Below, piece after piece: positions 15,507 through 25,800 of a stretch of 40,518 nt of DNA. How positions within the stretch are numbered: position 1 is the first letter of the stretch; each line of letters begins with the position of its first letter. The notes below the pieces were generated by a model. It saw only the letters and a program-made list of their open reading frames with translations, did no database searches and had not been told where the DNA came from. The DNA comes from Thiobacillus sp. (GTDB lineage Bacteria > Pseudomonadota > Gammaproteobacteria > Burkholderiales > Thiobacillaceae). The stretch is from contig WGNC01000011.1 of the NCBI GenBank assembly GCA_016124745.1, forward strand, positions 1-40,518, in the 5' to 3' direction. The position numbers and the translations under genes were made by a program.

Positions 15507-18244
15507 GCGGGCGTCTCCCGGTTCAATGTTGCATCCTTCATGGCATGGGATTGGGCAGGCTGCCCCATCACTGTGTTCCACAGTGCCAGCACGGCGTCGC
15601 GCACGCTTTCGACCGCGGGAGGGGGCACCCGGGCGTATTCTGCACCGCTGAGCTTGATCGCATGCTGCTGGCGGCGCAGTTCGCGGTAGGCGTCGGCGGC
15701 TGCCTGGGCGATTTCCGAGGGAATCAGCCCGATCTCTCCGGCGCGTTGCAGCAGTGCGATGTTGCCAAGATTGTCGGCCAGTTCGGGATGGATGGCGCAA
15801 TGCGTCAGCACCAGATGCTGCACGCAGAATTCGACGTCGACGATGCCGCCGCTGTCGTGCTTGAGGTCGAACAGCTCGCTGTCGTTGACATGGCCCGCGT
15901 GCATTTTCTCACGCATGGCCAGGATCTCTTCGCGCAACTTTCCTGAATCACGTGGCGTACCCAGTACCTGGCGCCGCAAGGCCTCGAAGCTTGCGCCGAT
16001 CGCTGCATCGCCGCAGACGAAACGCGCCCGCGTCAGCGCCTGGTGTTCCCACACCCAGGCATGGTGCAGCTGGTAATCGCGGAAAGCCTCCGTCGAACTC
16101 ACCAGCAGGCCCGACGCGCCATCCGGGCGCAGGCGCAGATCGGTTTCGTATAGCATGCCGGCCGGGGTCAGGGTGCCAAGCCAGGTGTTGATGCGCTGCG
16201 CCAGCCGCGCATAGATCTCCTGCGCACGCTCGTCCGGGTCGTCATACAGGAACACGATGTCGAGGTCGGAGGCATAGCCCAGCTCCTTGCCGCCCAGCTT
16301 GCCGTAGCCGATGATCGCAAAGCGCGGGGTATCGCGGTGGCGGGTTTTCAGTCCGGCCCAGCAGCGCGCCAGCGTTTCGTTCAACAAGGTGTCGGCCAGG
16401 TAGGACAGATGGTCGGACAGGGCTTCCAGCGTCAGCTGGCCTGCCACGTCCTGCGCCAGCAGGCGCAGGGTCTGCACCTGCTTGAAACGGCGCAGCGCAT
16501 CCATCTGCGCCTCGGTGTCGCCGGGGTGGGCGTCGAGTTCGTCACGCAGTTGTGCGGCGCGTCGCCCCCAGTCCGGTACGCGCAGCAGGTGCTGGGGCGC
16601 AATCAGCTCGTCCAGCAATTGCGGCTGCCGGGTGATCATCTGCGCCGCCCACGGACTCGCTGCCAGCAGTCGCACCAGTTGCTGCAGGGCCGCCGGATAT
16701 TCGGCCAGCAGCGCCAGATAGGTGGCGCGTTTTGCGATCGCCTGGATCAGCGCGGCGAAACGTTCCAGCGTGCCGGTCGGGTCGGGCTGGCCACCGATCA
16801 CTTCCAGCGCGGGCGGCAACAGAGAATTGAGGCGCAACTGGGTCGATTCAGGCAGTCGCGCCGTGTTGTGGCGCAGCGCGTCGAGCGTTGCCAGCACGCG
16901 TTCCGGGTCGGCATAACCGGCGTTTTCGAGCAGTGCATGATTGGTATCGGGGTCCGCGGTGCCGCAGCAGACGACGGTCAGCGGATGGCTGTCCTGGTCC
17001 GTTTGCGGTGCCGCGAACACCTGCTCGAAATGGCGCGTGACCTTGTTGCGGTGCCTGTCCAGCACGGCGAGCAGCGCGCCGTAGTCGGCGCAGCGTACCG
17101 CGTCGGCGAGCAGCGCCTGCGATGCGGCATCGTCCGGCAGCAGCTGGGTTTGCGCGTCGTCCAGGTATTGAATGCGATGTTCCAGCCGGCGCAGAAAATC
17201 GTAGGCGTCAGCGAGCTCCTGATGCGCGTCCGCCGTCATCAGCCCGCTCTCCACCAGCTCGGCCAGCACCGCCACCGTCGGGCGCTGCTGCAGGGCGACG
17301 ATCTGGCCGCCGCGGATGAGCTGGAACACCTGCGCGGTGAATTCGATTTCGCGGATGCCGCCCGGCCCCAGCTTGACGTTGTGCGCCATATCGCGGCGCG
17401 CGACCTCGCGGCGGATCTGCACGTGCAGGTCGCGAATCGCGGCGAACGCACCGAAGTCGAGGTATTTGCGGAACACGAACGGCCGCACGATGTCTGCCAG
17501 TTCGTCGTGGCGACCGCCGGTGAGCGGGCGCGCCTTGATCCAGGCATAGCGTTCCCACGGCCGCCCCTGGGCCACCAGGTAGTCCTCCAGCATGGCGAAG
17601 CCCATCGCGAAGGGTCCGGAGTCGCCCCACGGCCGCAAGCGCAGATCGACGCGGAACACATAGCCGTCAGCGGTATTTTCCGACAGTGCGGCGGCAAGCC
17701 GGCGTCCGAGCCGGATGAAGAATTCGTGGTTGCTGATCGAGCGGACCGGAACCGCGGGATCGTCGGCCGCGGTGTCGCCTTCCTCGGGATAGAGGTAGAT
17801 GAGGTCGATGTCGGACGACACGTTGAGTTCGCCGCCGCCGAGCTTGCCCATGCCGACGACGACCATCTGCTGCGGCTGGCCGTGTTCGTCGCGCGGCTCG
17901 CCGTGGCGTGCGGCAAGCGCCGCGTGATGGAAGCCGAGCGCGGCATCGATGCAGACCTCGGCCAGGGACGTGTAGGTCGACATCACCTCGGCCAGATCGG
18001 CGTCGCCGGCGAGGTCGCGCGCGGTGGCGACCAGCCAGACGCGCTGGCGCAGTTGCCGCAGACGCTGGTGCAGCACTGCATCGTCGAGGCATGGCGGCGC
18101 GCCGAGGAATGCCTGCATGGCTTCGCGGCTGAAGGGCTGGCCGAGGTGCGCGGCCACGGCGTCGGCAAGCTGCGGCTGCGCCGTCAGCAGGCGCTGGCCG
18201 TAACGGGAACATCGGGAAACACGCTCAAGTGCAGGATGGGGCAT
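15503..18244 (-). CDS. glnE: Bifunctional glutamine synthetase adenylyltransferase / adenylyl-removing enzyme
   Basis: GlnE adenylylates and deadenylylates glutamine synthetase in response to PII, controlling ammonia assimilation in the cytosol. Both nucleotidyltransferase domains are intact. The N-terminal removing domain has [22 protein letters not shown]; the C-terminal transferase domain has [23 protein letters not shown]. Both keep the DxD metal residues. The connecting GlnD-binding region has the conserved [11 protein letters not shown] and [10 protein letters not shown]. At 913 residues it is close to the usual 940 or so. I chose the ATG at 18244. An in-frame GTG at 18292 would add 16 residues but would run through the likely acs -10 box, and neither start has a clear Shine-Dalgarno. 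It is divergent from acs and overlaps the marR-type gene by 4 bp. Confidence 0.93.
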   Translation of the reverse strand: MPHPALERVSRCSRYGQRLLTAQPQLADAVAAHLGQPFSREAMQAFLGAPPCLDDAVLHQRLRQLRQRVWLVATARDLAGDADLAEVMSTYTSLAEVCIDAALGFHHAALAARHGEPRDEHGQPQQMVVVGMGKLGGGELNVSSDIDLIYLYPEEGDTAADDPAVPVRSISNHEFFIRLGRRLAAALSENTADGYVFRVDLRLRPWGDSGPFAMGFAMLEDYLVAQGRPWERYAWIKARPLTGGRHDELADIVRPFVFRKYLDFGAFAAIRDLHVQIRREVARRDMAHNVKLGPGGIREIEFTAQVFQLIRGGQIVALQQRPTVAVLAELVESGLMTADAHQELADAYDFLRRLEHRIQYLDDAQTQLLPDDAASQALLADAVRCADYGALLAVLDRHRNKVTRHFEQVFAAPQTDQDSHPLTVVCCGTADPDTNHALLENAGYADPERVLATLDALRHNTARLPESTQLRLNSLLPPALEVIGGQPDPTGTLERFAALIQAIAKRATYLALLAEYPAALQQLVRLLAASPWAAQMITRQPQLLDELIAPQHLLRVPDWGRRAAQLRDELDAHPGDTEAQMDALRRFKQVQTLRLLAQDVAGQLTLEALSDHLSYLADTLLNETLARCWAGLKTRHRDTPRFAIIGYGKLGGKELGYASDLDIVFLYDDPDERAQEIYARLAQRINTWLGTLTPAGMLYETDLRLRPDGASGLLVSSTEAFRDYQLHHAWVWEHQALTRARFVCGDAAIGASFEALRRQVLGTPRDSGKLREEILAMREKMHAGHVNDSELFDLKHDSGGIVDVEFCVQHLVLTHCAIHPELADNLGNIALLQRAGEIGLIPSEIAQAAADAYRELRRQQHAIKLSGAEYARVPPPAVESVRDAVLALWNTVMGQPAQSHAMKDATLNRETPA

Positions 18245-18262
18245 GGCTGGGGCTTCGAAGGC

Positions 18263-18289
18263 TTGGATTGGGCTGGCTTGATTTAGAAT
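18263..18289 (+). promoter_or_regulatory. Possible acs promoter
   Basis: TTGGAT at 18263-18268 and TAGAAT at 18284-18289 could serve as -35 and -10 boxes, but the spacer is only 15 bp. The position, about 40 bp before the acs ATG, is right. It is a weak call. Confidence 0.3.
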
Positions 18290-18327
18290 CACGGCTTATC
18301 ACAACACTTTATCAGTGGAGAGCGCAT

Positions 18328-20295
18328 ATGGCAGCCATCGAGTCGATTTTGACCGAAACCCGTGTATTCCCGCCCGCGGAGGCGTTCGTCAAGCAGGCGA
18401 ATGTGTCCGGCATGGAGGCCTACCAGGCCCTGTGCCGGCACGCTGAAACGGATTACGAAGGTTTCTGGGCGGATCAGGCGCGTCGGACCATCGACTGGAA
18501 AAAGCCCTTCACGCGGACGCTCGACGAATCGAAGGCGCCGTTCTACAAGTGGTTCGAGGATGGCGAACTCAACGTGTCGTACAACTGTCTCGACCGTCAT
18601 TTGGCGACCCGGGGCGACAAGACCGCGCTGATTTTCGAGGCCGACGACGGCACGGTGACCAAGGTCACCTACAAGGCGCTGCACGCTCGTGTCTGCCAGT
18701 TTGCCAACGGCCTCAAATCGCTCGGCGTGGTGGCGGGCGACCGCGTGATCGTCTACATGCCGATGAGCATCGAGGCGGTGGTGGCGATGCAGGCCTGTGC
18801 CCGCATCGGCGCCATCCATTCGGTCGTGTTCGGCGGTTTTTCTGCGAAGAGCCTGTTCGAGCGTATCGAGGATGCGAAAGCCAAGGTCATCATCACTGCC
18901 GACGAATCGATGCGCGGCGGCAAGGCGGTGCCGCTCAAGCGCGCAGTCGACGAATCGCTGGCGATGGGCGATACCTCCTGTGTCGAGCGTGTGATCGTGT
19001 ATCGCCGCTCCGGTGGTGACGTCAACTGGACCGCGCGCGACCTGTGGTGGCACGAACTCACGCAGACCCAGGCCGAAAGCTGCGAGCCGGCGTGGGTCTC
19101 CGCCGAGCATCCGCTGTTCATCCTGTATACGTCGGGCTCGACCGGCAAGCCCAAGGGCGTACAGCACTCTTCCGGCGGCTATCTGCTCGGCGCCATCCTG
19201 TCGATGCAGTGGGTGTTCGACGCCAAGCCCGACGCCGACATCTACTGGTGTACCGCCGACGTCGGCTGGATCACCGGCCACACCTATGTCGCCTACGGCC
19301 CGCTGGCGCTGGGGATGACCGAAGTCATCTTCGAGGGCATTCCCACCTATCCGCACGCGGGACGCTTCTGGGAAACCGTCGCCAAGCACAAGGTCACCAC
19401 TTTCTACACGGCGCCGACCGCGATCCGCAGCCTGATCAAGCTCGGTGCCCACGAACCGGCCAAATTCGATCTGTCGTCGCTGCGCCTCCTGGGCACGGTG
19501 GGCGAGCCGATCAACCCCGAGGCCTGGATGTGGTACCACGAGGTCATCGGCGGCGGCCGCTGCCCGATTGTCGACACCTGGTGGCAGACCGAGACTGGCG
19601 CCAACATGATCGCGCCGCTGCCCGGCGCGGTGCCGACCAAGCCCGGCTCCTGCACTCTGCCGCTGCCCGGCATCATGGCGGCGATCACCGACGAACACGG
19701 CCACCCGGTCGAAAAGGGCCAGGGCGGCTATCTGGTGATCCAGCGCCCCTTCCCCTCGCAGTTGCGCACCCTGTGGGGCGACCCCGAGCGTTTCACCAAG
19801 ACCTATTTCCCCGAGGAACTCGGAGGCAAAACCTATCTCGCCGGCGATTCGGCACACCGGGATCTGGACGGCTATTTCTGGATCATGGGCCGCATCGACG
19901 ACGTGCTGAACGTGTCCGGTCACCGTCTCGGCACCATGGAGATCGAGTCCGCCCTGGTGTCAAACCCGCGCGTGGCCGAGGCCGCCGTGGTGGGGCGACC
20001 GCACGAGATCAAGGGCGAAGCCGTGGTGGCCTACGTGGTGCTGAAGGGGACGCGCGCCGTCGGCGAGGAGGCGAAGAAGATTGCTGCCGAGCTGCGCGAC
20101 TGGGTCGGCAAGGAAATCGGCCCGATCGCCAAGCCCGACGAAATCCGCTTCGGCGACAACCTGCCCAAGACCCGCTCTGGCAAGATCATGCGCCGCCTGC
20201 TGCGCGCGATTGCCAAGGGCGAGGAAATCACCCAGGACGTCTCCACGCTGGAGAATCCGGCCATCCTCGATCAGCTGAAGGAAGCCGTGAAGTAA
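18328..20295 (+). CDS. acs: Acetyl-CoA synthetase (AMP-forming)
   Basis: Acs converts acetate, ATP and CoA to acetyl-CoA through acetyl-AMP in the cytosol. The 655 residues match the usual length (652 in E. coli). Motifs seen in order: the adenylate-forming P-loop [12 protein letters not shown], the substrate region [10 protein letters not shown], the hinge [15 protein letters not shown], and the C-terminal [14 protein letters not shown] with catalytic K619, the residue acetylated by Pat-type enzymes in other bacteria. The ATG at 18328 has GGAG nine bases upstream; the open frame extends further upstream to 18229 but has no ribosome site there. It is divergent from glnE, and a hairpin follows the stop at 20324-20348. 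Confidence 0.96.
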   Translation: MAAIESILTETRVFPPAEAFVKQANVSGMEAYQALCRHAETDYEGFWADQARRTIDWKKPFTRTLDESKAPFYKWFEDGELNVSYNCLDRHLATRGDKTALIFEADDGTVTKVTYKALHARVCQFANGLKSLGVVAGDRVIVYMPMSIEAVVAMQACARIGAIHSVVFGGFSAKSLFERIEDAKAKVIITADESMRGGKAVPLKRAVDESLAMGDTSCVERVIVYRRSGGDVNWTARDLWWHELTQTQAESCEPAWVSAEHPLFILYTSGSTGKPKGVQHSSGGYLLGAILSMQWVFDAKPDADIYWCTADVGWITGHTYVAYGPLALGMTEVIFEGIPTYPHAGRFWETVAKHKVTTFYTAPTAIRSLIKLGAHEPAKFDLSSLRLLGTVGEPINPEAWMWYHEVIGGGRCPIVDTWWQTETGANMIAPLPGAVPTKPGSCTLPLPGIMAAITDEHGHPVEKGQGGYLVIQRPFPSQLRTLWGDPERFTKTYFPEELGGKTYLAGDSAHRDLDGYFWIMGRIDDVLNVSGHRLGTMEIESALVSNPRVAEAAVVGRPHEIKGEAVVAYVVLKGTRAVGEEAKKIAAELRDWVGKEIGPIAKPDEIRFGDNLPKTRSGKIMRRLLRAIAKGEEITQDVSTLENPAILDQLKEAVK

Positions 20296-20323
20296 ACGGC
20301 TAGGGAGGCGCCCGTGTGCCCGA

Positions 20324-20348
20324 GGATTCAGGACGTTTCCTTGAATCC
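20324..20348 (+). other. Hairpin downstream of acs
   Basis: GGATTCAGGA pairs with TCCTTGAATCC across a four-base loop with one bulge. No T-tract follows, so it is not a standard intrinsic terminator. It could stabilise the acs mRNA 3' end. Confidence 0.5.
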
Positions 20349-20409
20349 GTGTAGCGGCACCCTAAGCTGAAAAGGACAGAAACGTATTCATAACCGCCGA
20401 AAGGAAATC

Positions 20410-20799
20410 ATGTCTCACTATCACGCAGTTGTCTGGCTCGACCATAACGAGGCCCATGTCATGCACATCAGCCCGGGTGACGTTGAAAAATCGGTGGTGA
20501 CCCCTGCCACGCCGCACCGCAATCTGCACCGCAAGCGGGGATCGGTCAGCGGCAGTCGCCAGCCCGAGGATCAGCACTTCTACCATGAAGTGGTGGAAGC
20601 ACTTAGCGGCGCGAGCGAGATCCTGGTCGTCGGCCCCGGCCATGCCAAGCTCGAACTCATCAAGCACATTCATTCGCACGATCATGGCGTCGCGGACAAG
20701 GTGATCGGAGTGGAATCTATCGATCATCCGAGCGATGCGCAGCTTGTCGCGTATGCGCGCAAATATTTCGTGGCGAAGGACAGGCTGCTGAACCCTTGA
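20410..20799 (+). CDS. Dom34/eRF1-like small protein (often annotated 'translational machinery protein')
   Basis: A 129-residue cytoplasmic protein. It opens with MSHYHAVVWLDHNEAHVMHI and has a His-rich middle (HRNLHRKRGS), an ILVVGPGHAKLELIKHIH segment and the closing DHPSDAQLVAYARKYF. This resembles proteobacterial small proteins usually annotated as translational machinery proteins because of similarity to a domain of eRF1/Dom34. I recognise the family from memory; no role in ribosome rescue has been shown here. A GAAAGGAAA ribosome site precedes the ATG. It is followed by an intrinsic terminator, so it looks monocistronic. Confidence 0.75.
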   Translation: MSHYHAVVWLDHNEAHVMHISPGDVEKSVVTPATPHRNLHRKRGSVSGSRQPEDQHFYHEVVEALSGASEILVVGPGHAKLELIKHIHSHDHGVADKVIGVESIDHPSDAQLVAYARKYFVAKDRLLNP

Positions 20800-20863
20800 G
20801 TCGAACGGGCGTGATTGCCCGCAAGCGTGCATTCTGCTGACACGACAAGGTGTTCACGTTGGA

Positions 20864-20893
20864 ACGGGCCCCGAACTGTGGGCCTGTTTTTTA
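20864..20893 (+). terminator. Intrinsic terminator
   Basis: The stem ACGGGCCC (20864-20871) pairs with GGGCCTGT (20880-20887), one G-U pair, with an eight-base loop. It runs into six T residues. It ends the transcript of the Dom34-like gene. Confidence 0.88.
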
Positions 20894-21127
20894 TTGCGTG
20901 GCGAGACCGGAATAGTTGAGAACCAGGCAGGATAATCACCACACCTAAAGTTGGTCGAAAGATCGTCGTTACTGTTGATATCTCGCAAAGCGAAGAATTT
21001 CCGCGAGGTGGGGACGCAATGCTTCCTGTCCTGCATCAAGGCTGCCTGGCATCCATGTACAGCCATTTAGCTCGGGTGATGCGAAGCGATTACGGCTTGA
21101 GGATGTTTCTGAATGTAAGGGGCCGGC

Positions 21128-21382
21128 ATGTCACATCAATGTCCATTTCCTGTTTGTTCAACCGACAATCGCTTTAGCTACCGAACCGGCAGTTTTCCTG
21201 GCTTTACGCTTTGTCTGTTCTTGGTGGCAGCGCTTCTGGGCTACGCGAGTCTAAGCCATGCTATGCCCGTCTCTTTCGTGCAGCAAAACCTGTCTGATTT
21301 AAATCAAGCGCTGGCACCAGGACATTCGTTTTCAGCAAGCACGATGCATCGCTGTATGGCGGCGCCCCAAATGTCATCCTGA
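21128..21382 (+). CDS. Possible small exported hypothetical protein
   Basis: I do not recognise this 84-residue product. It has one hydrophobic segment at about residues 25-43 (GFTLCLFLVAALLGYASLSHA) with a possible signal-peptidase site after SHA, leaving a mature part of about 40 residues. AAGGGG lies just before the ATG, which favours a real gene. The surroundings (20894-21535) have lower GC than the neighbours and no other recognisable gene, so this could be a remnant or a recent acquisition. A palindrome GGGAATTTCCC lies downstream near 21415. Confidence 0.4.
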   Translation: MSHQCPFPVCSTDNRFSYRTGSFPGFTLCLFLVAALLGYASLSHAMPVSFVQQNLSDLNQALAPGHSFSASTMHRCMAAPQMSS

Positions 21383-21535
21383 ACCGCTTGAGGCGGGGGA
21401 GGGTGAACCATCACGGGAATTTCCCTGTTCTCGGGCAGTCTGCATCATCTGGGACGCGTGTCCTGACGTTCACGGCAATACGCCGATTTGCTTTGCAGCA
21501 TAAAGGAACCTCCGGGGTGCTTTATTCTTGCAGCT

Positions 21536-22111
21536 TCAGCCTCTTGGTTGAGTGAGCGAATTCGTGGTGCTCACCAGTTCCAGCACCAGGCTGTGCAGCC
21601 GTGACGGCGATTTCAGCGCGCCCGTTTCCGTATCGAAGCCATGGTCGGCATGCGGCAACGCGAACTGGCCTGGCAGCACCAGTACCCCTAGCGTGTTCAG
21701 GATCTGCCGCAGGTGGGGCAGCATGCGCATTCCGCCCAGCGCGCCGGGCGAGGCGCTCATGATGGCGGCGACCTTGTTCTGATAGGGCACCAGCCCCGAT
21801 TCGCCCTGCCATTCGCGCGATACCCAGTCGAGGGTGTTTTTCAGCAGCGGCGGGATCGAGCTGTTGTATTCCGGACTCGAGATCAGCAGGGCGTCATGGG
21901 CCTTGAACAGGGCTTTCAGGCGCAGGGCGTTGTCGGGCACCCCGTCCTTGTTCTCGAGGTCGCCGTTATAGAGCGGCAACGGGTAGTCGGCCAGGTCGAT
22001 CAGGGTGACGTCGCCGCCCGCCGCACGGGTCGCGTCGACTGCGGAATGGATGAGTTTGCGGTTCCACGCATCGCGCCGGATGCTGCCGGAAAAAGCGAGA
22101 ATCTTGGGCAT
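21536..22111 (-). CDS. NAD(P)H-dependent FMN reductase
   Basis: A 191-residue cytosolic flavodoxin-fold protein. The N-terminus KILAFSGSIRRDAWNRKLI is the FMN phosphate loop of the ArsH/ChrR/YieF type. SSPEYNSSIPPLLKNTLDW is the family's second signature, and the later SASPGALGGMRML also contacts flavin. Members reduce FMN, quinones, azo dyes or chromate; the physiological substrate is not readable from sequence. The ATG at 22111 has GAGGAGA just upstream; the frame stays open to 22138 but without a ribosome site. Confidence 0.92.
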   Translation of the reverse strand: MPKILAFSGSIRRDAWNRKLIHSAVDATRAAGGDVTLIDLADYPLPLYNGDLENKDGVPDNALRLKALFKAHDALLISSPEYNSSIPPLLKNTLDWVSREWQGESGLVPYQNKVAAIMSASPGALGGMRMLPHLRQILNTLGVLVLPGQFALPHADHGFDTETGALKSPSRLHSLVLELVSTTNSLTQPRG

Positions 22112-22208
22112 GGGTTCTCCTCGTCTGAAACGCACCATTGTAACGGTGCCCGGTGATCGATATTACAGGCCAACTCTTCCCGTTAAGGAGGCGCTGATCA
22201 ATTTGGTC

Positions 22209-22268
22209 CGTTCGCCCTGAGTTTATCGAAGCCTGTCCTGAGCGAAGTCAAAGGGCTCACCACGAACG
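22209..22268. repeat. Palindromic dispersed repeat, copy A
   Basis: A 60-bp imperfect palindrome bounded by CGTTCG and CGAACG, with inner CCTGAG / CTCAGG-type units. One arm, read on the minus strand (22231-22209), matches the single arm at 29808-29830 at 20 of 23 bases. The sequence type (CTTCGA...CTCAGGGCGAACG) is familiar as an intergenic repeat in proteobacteria. The rest of the 293-bp gap between the FMN reductase gene and hslR shows nothing else I can name. Confidence 0.75.
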
Positions 22269-22404
22269 AAATAAGCGCTTCCCTAAAGCATTTGCAGGAC
22301 GCTGTCGGAAACGCCGGCGTGGCTTCACACTCACAAAACCGGCACAATCCCGTCCATACGATCAAACAACGTGAATTTGCCACCGACCCTGGCGGAGGGG
22401 CTCG

Positions 22405-22803
22405 ATGCCGACAGATATAACGCCGCTCGTCAGAATGCGGCTCGATAAATGGCTGTGGGCTGCACGCTTCTTCAAGACGCGCAGCCTCGCCACCCAGGCT
22501 ATCGACCATGGCCGGGTCAAACTCAACGGTGAGCGCATCAAGCCTGCACGCGAGGTCAGGCCGGGCGACCGGCTGGAAATCCACATCGGGGAATTCGACT
22601 GGACGTTGACGGTGAAAGCCCTGTCGATGCAGCGCGGGCCGGCACCGGTGGCGCAACTTCTGTATGCGGAAGACGCCGCCAGCCATGCGCGACGCCAGCA
22701 GCAGGTGAGCGATCGCAAACTGGCCGCCAGTCCTGCCGCAAGCATCAAGGGTCGCCCCACCAAGCGTGACCGGCGACAAATCCATCGTTTCACTGGCGAA
22801 TGA
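22405..22803 (+). CDS. hslR: S4-domain RNA-binding protein, Hsp15 family
   Basis: A 132-residue cytoplasmic protein. The S4 domain occupies about residues 11-75 (MRLDKWLWAARFFKTRS, then AIDHGRVKLNGERIKPA and VRPGDRLEI). A basic tail rich in Arg/Lys ends the protein (SIKGRPTKRDRRQIHRF). Hsp15 binds free 50S subunits that carry a stalled nascent chain and helps recycle them. The first ATG has a GGCGGAGGGG site upstream; a second ATG at 22435 would give a start like that of E. coli Hsp15 but has a weaker site. It lies 79 bp before yhdP. Confidence 0.9.
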   Translation: MPTDITPLVRMRLDKWLWAARFFKTRSLATQAIDHGRVKLNGERIKPAREVRPGDRLEIHIGEFDWTLTVKALSMQRGPAPVAQLLYAEDAASHARRQQQVSDRKLAASPAASIKGRPTKRDRRQIHRFTGE

Positions 22804-22882
22804 GAACCAACATTAGGCCCCGGATTCCCCCCGCAAGTCGAGGACAAGCGCATAGAATTAAAGAACACGAGCCCTCTTGTTC

Positions 22883-25800
22883 ATGACCGTTTCTCCTGCG
22901 TTCTTGTCTTTTCTGCGTCGTGCGACGCGCTGGCTGGCAGCCTTGGCTGCATTGGCCACGCTGGTTTTCGTGACGGCGGCTGCACTGATGTTCTTCTGGG
23001 TGTTGCCCAACATCGCTGATCACCGCGAGACGGTGGCGAATCTGATGTCGCGCGCGCTCGGTCAGCGGGTGACGCTGGAAGCCGTGTCCGGCGAGTGGCA
23101 GCAGGCGCACCCGGAGTTCCGCCTGCAAGGCGTTCACCTGCATGACCCGCAGGGCCGGCCGGCCCTCTACTTGCCGGAACTCAAGGCGACATTCGCATGG
23201 CGCTCGCTGCTGTTTCTGGAGCCGCGATTCAATCACATCGAGTTGCAGGGTTTGTCGACGGAGGTACGGCGCGCGCGCGACGGCCATTTTTATGTCGGCG
23301 GCATTCCCGTCAATCCTTCTGCGCCCGACAGCAAGTTTACCAACTGGCTGCTGCGGCAACGGGAGGTGCATGTGGGCAACGGCACACTCGCCTGGCTGGA
23401 CGAAGTGCGCAATGCGCCGCCGCTGGAGTTGACTGCGGTCGACTTCAAATTGACCAATGTATTCCGCAGCCACCGACTGCAACTGAGCGCTTTCGCACCG
23501 GTCAGCCTGCTGGCGCGGCCGCTGATGATCGATGCGCAATTCAACGCCCGCAATGTGGATGACATCAAGACCTGGACCGGCACGGTCAAATCCGCAGTTG
23601 CCGGCCTGTCGTTTCCGCGACTGACCACCTGGCTTGAATTGCCGCATCAACCCCGGCAGGGAAGCGGGGGGCTGCATCTGCGTTTCGATGTGGTGCAGGG
23701 TGCACTGGCGCGAGTGGGAGCGGATTTCGATCTGCGATCGATCGAAGCCAGGCTGGGCGAGGATCTGCCCGCTCTGCGGCTGGCCCAGGTTGAGGGCAAT
23801 GCGGTATGGCAACGGACTGAAGATGGTCAGCGTGTGACATTCGAGAATCTGAAGGTGGCCAGGCCGGGCAGTCCCCTGGGCGCGCCCTTCAACATGGGAC
23901 TGGCGTGGAATGCCAAGTCGCACGAGATCACGGCGCAGGCGTTCAGCCTGGGTGGCTGGGAGTCCCTGCTGCCGAGCCTGCCGATGGACGCCGCGCTGCG
24001 CACGCGCCTGCAAGCGCTCCAACCGCAGGGGCGACTCGATACCTTGCGATTCCAGTGGACCGGGGCGGAACCCGGTATAGACAACTTCAGCATCGCTGCA
24101 CGCTTCAGCGGCCTCGGCGTGGCGGCAGTCGAAGAGGGTCCCGGCTTTGCCAACTTTTCTGGCCGCATTGATGGCGATGCGCACGCAGGCGTATTCGACA
24201 TCGACTCGAAGCAGATGGAAATGAATCTGCCCAACCTGTTCCGCGAGCCGCTGGTGGGGCTCGACACGTTGCTTGCGCACGGCCGCTGGCAAAAGACCAC
24301 CCGGGGTCGCCTGTTCATCCTGGAGGATGCGGTCTTTGCCAACGGGGACGCGGCGGGATCGGCCAGCGGGCGGTATGAACTGATCCCGGGGCATCCCGGC
24401 ATCATCGACCTCGGCGCGAAACTGACCCGGGCAGATGGCAAAGCGGTATATCGCTATCTGCCGAAGAGCATTGGCGATCGTACGGTCGAGTGGGCGAGAA
24501 AGAGCGTCATTGCCGGCTATTCCGACAATGTGAAACTGATCCTGCGGGGAGACCTGACGCAGTTTCCGTTTCTCAAGGGCGACGGTGCGTTCAGTGTCGA
24601 TGCGCGGATCAAGGACGGCGTGATCGACTATGTGGAGGGTTGGCCGCGCATCGATGGTATTCAGGCAGACATGCTGTTCAAGGGCAAGGTGATGGAAGTG
24701 AGTTCGGACCAGGCCAGCATCTATGGCGCGGCCTTGTCGTCGGTCAAGGCAGTCATCCCGGACTTGCTCCACCACGAGGAGCAGCTTGTTGTCGCGGGGG
24801 AGGCCAACGGCCCGGTCCAGGATTTCATCCGTTTTGCCAATTTCAGCCCGGTGGGCGACCGCCTGCGGGGCGTCACCGACGCACTCGATGGCAACGGCCC
24901 GATGCGGCTCGCCCTGCAAATGCAGATTCCGCTCCAGCATGCCGAGAACGCGACCGTGGCGGGCCGCCTGTCTTTTCAGGGAAACACCCTGTTTCCGGCG
25001 GGCCAGCCAAGGCTCGAGCAGGTGCGCGGCGATATCGATTTCACCCATGATGGGTTGACGGCAAGAAACATCACTGCCCAATTTCTGGGCGGTCCCTTGC
25101 GGGTCGATGCTTCCACCCGCGAGGGGCGAGTTCAAATCCTGACGCAAGGACGTGCCATGGCTGCAGGCATCACGCCCTGGCTCGGTGCGAAATGGGGGGA
25201 CAGGCTGACGGGACAAACGTCCTGGCAGGGCCAGATCGATCTGGAGCCCGAGGGCGAGCGCGTGCGCATTGTTTCCGACCTGGTCGGTCTGGGTTCCAGT
25301 CTGCCTGCGCCGCTGGCCAAGGCGGCCGCCCAGGCCCTGCCGTTGCTGGTGACCAGCCAGCCGCAAGGGGATGGCCAGCAACACGAAGTGCGCCTGGGCA
25401 AGACCGTTGGCGCGGTGTGGCGCAGTGTGGCAGGAGGGCGTTTCAACCGCGGCGAAGTGCGTTTTGGCGGCCCCGCTGTGATGCCCGGTGAACCGGGCTT
25501 GCGCCTTGTCGGCAGTGGGCGCGGCCTCGATTTGTCCGGCTGGCTGGCGATGTTGCCGGAGGGAGAGGACCAGGATGCGCTGTCGCTATCGTCGATCGAA
25601 CTCGGCTTCGACACATTCGACCTTCTGGGCAGGCGTTACGAGGATATTCGCCTGCAGGGACGCTTCCGCAACGGCCTGTTCCGAACCCAGGTGAGCGGAC
25701 GTGACCTGAAAGGGGTGCTGACCTATCGACCCGCAGGGAATCAGCCGGCCCGGGTATCCGCGCAGTTCAAGCAATTCACCATTCCGGACAGGTTGTCCGC

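Noticed and set aside
16337..18286. 649-codon open frame on the plus strand
   Set aside because: Antisense to glnE, which carries both conserved nucleotidyltransferase motifs.
18245..18292. GTG start giving glnE 16 more residues
   Set aside because: No ribosome site, the extra residues are not family-like, and it would run across the likely acs -10 box.
18289..19923. 544-codon open frame on the minus strand
   Set aside because: Antisense to acs; composition is not protein-like.
22790..25384. 864-codon open frame on the minus strand
   Set aside because: Antisense to yhdP; no motif, low-complexity Arg/Gln/His composition, no ribosome site.
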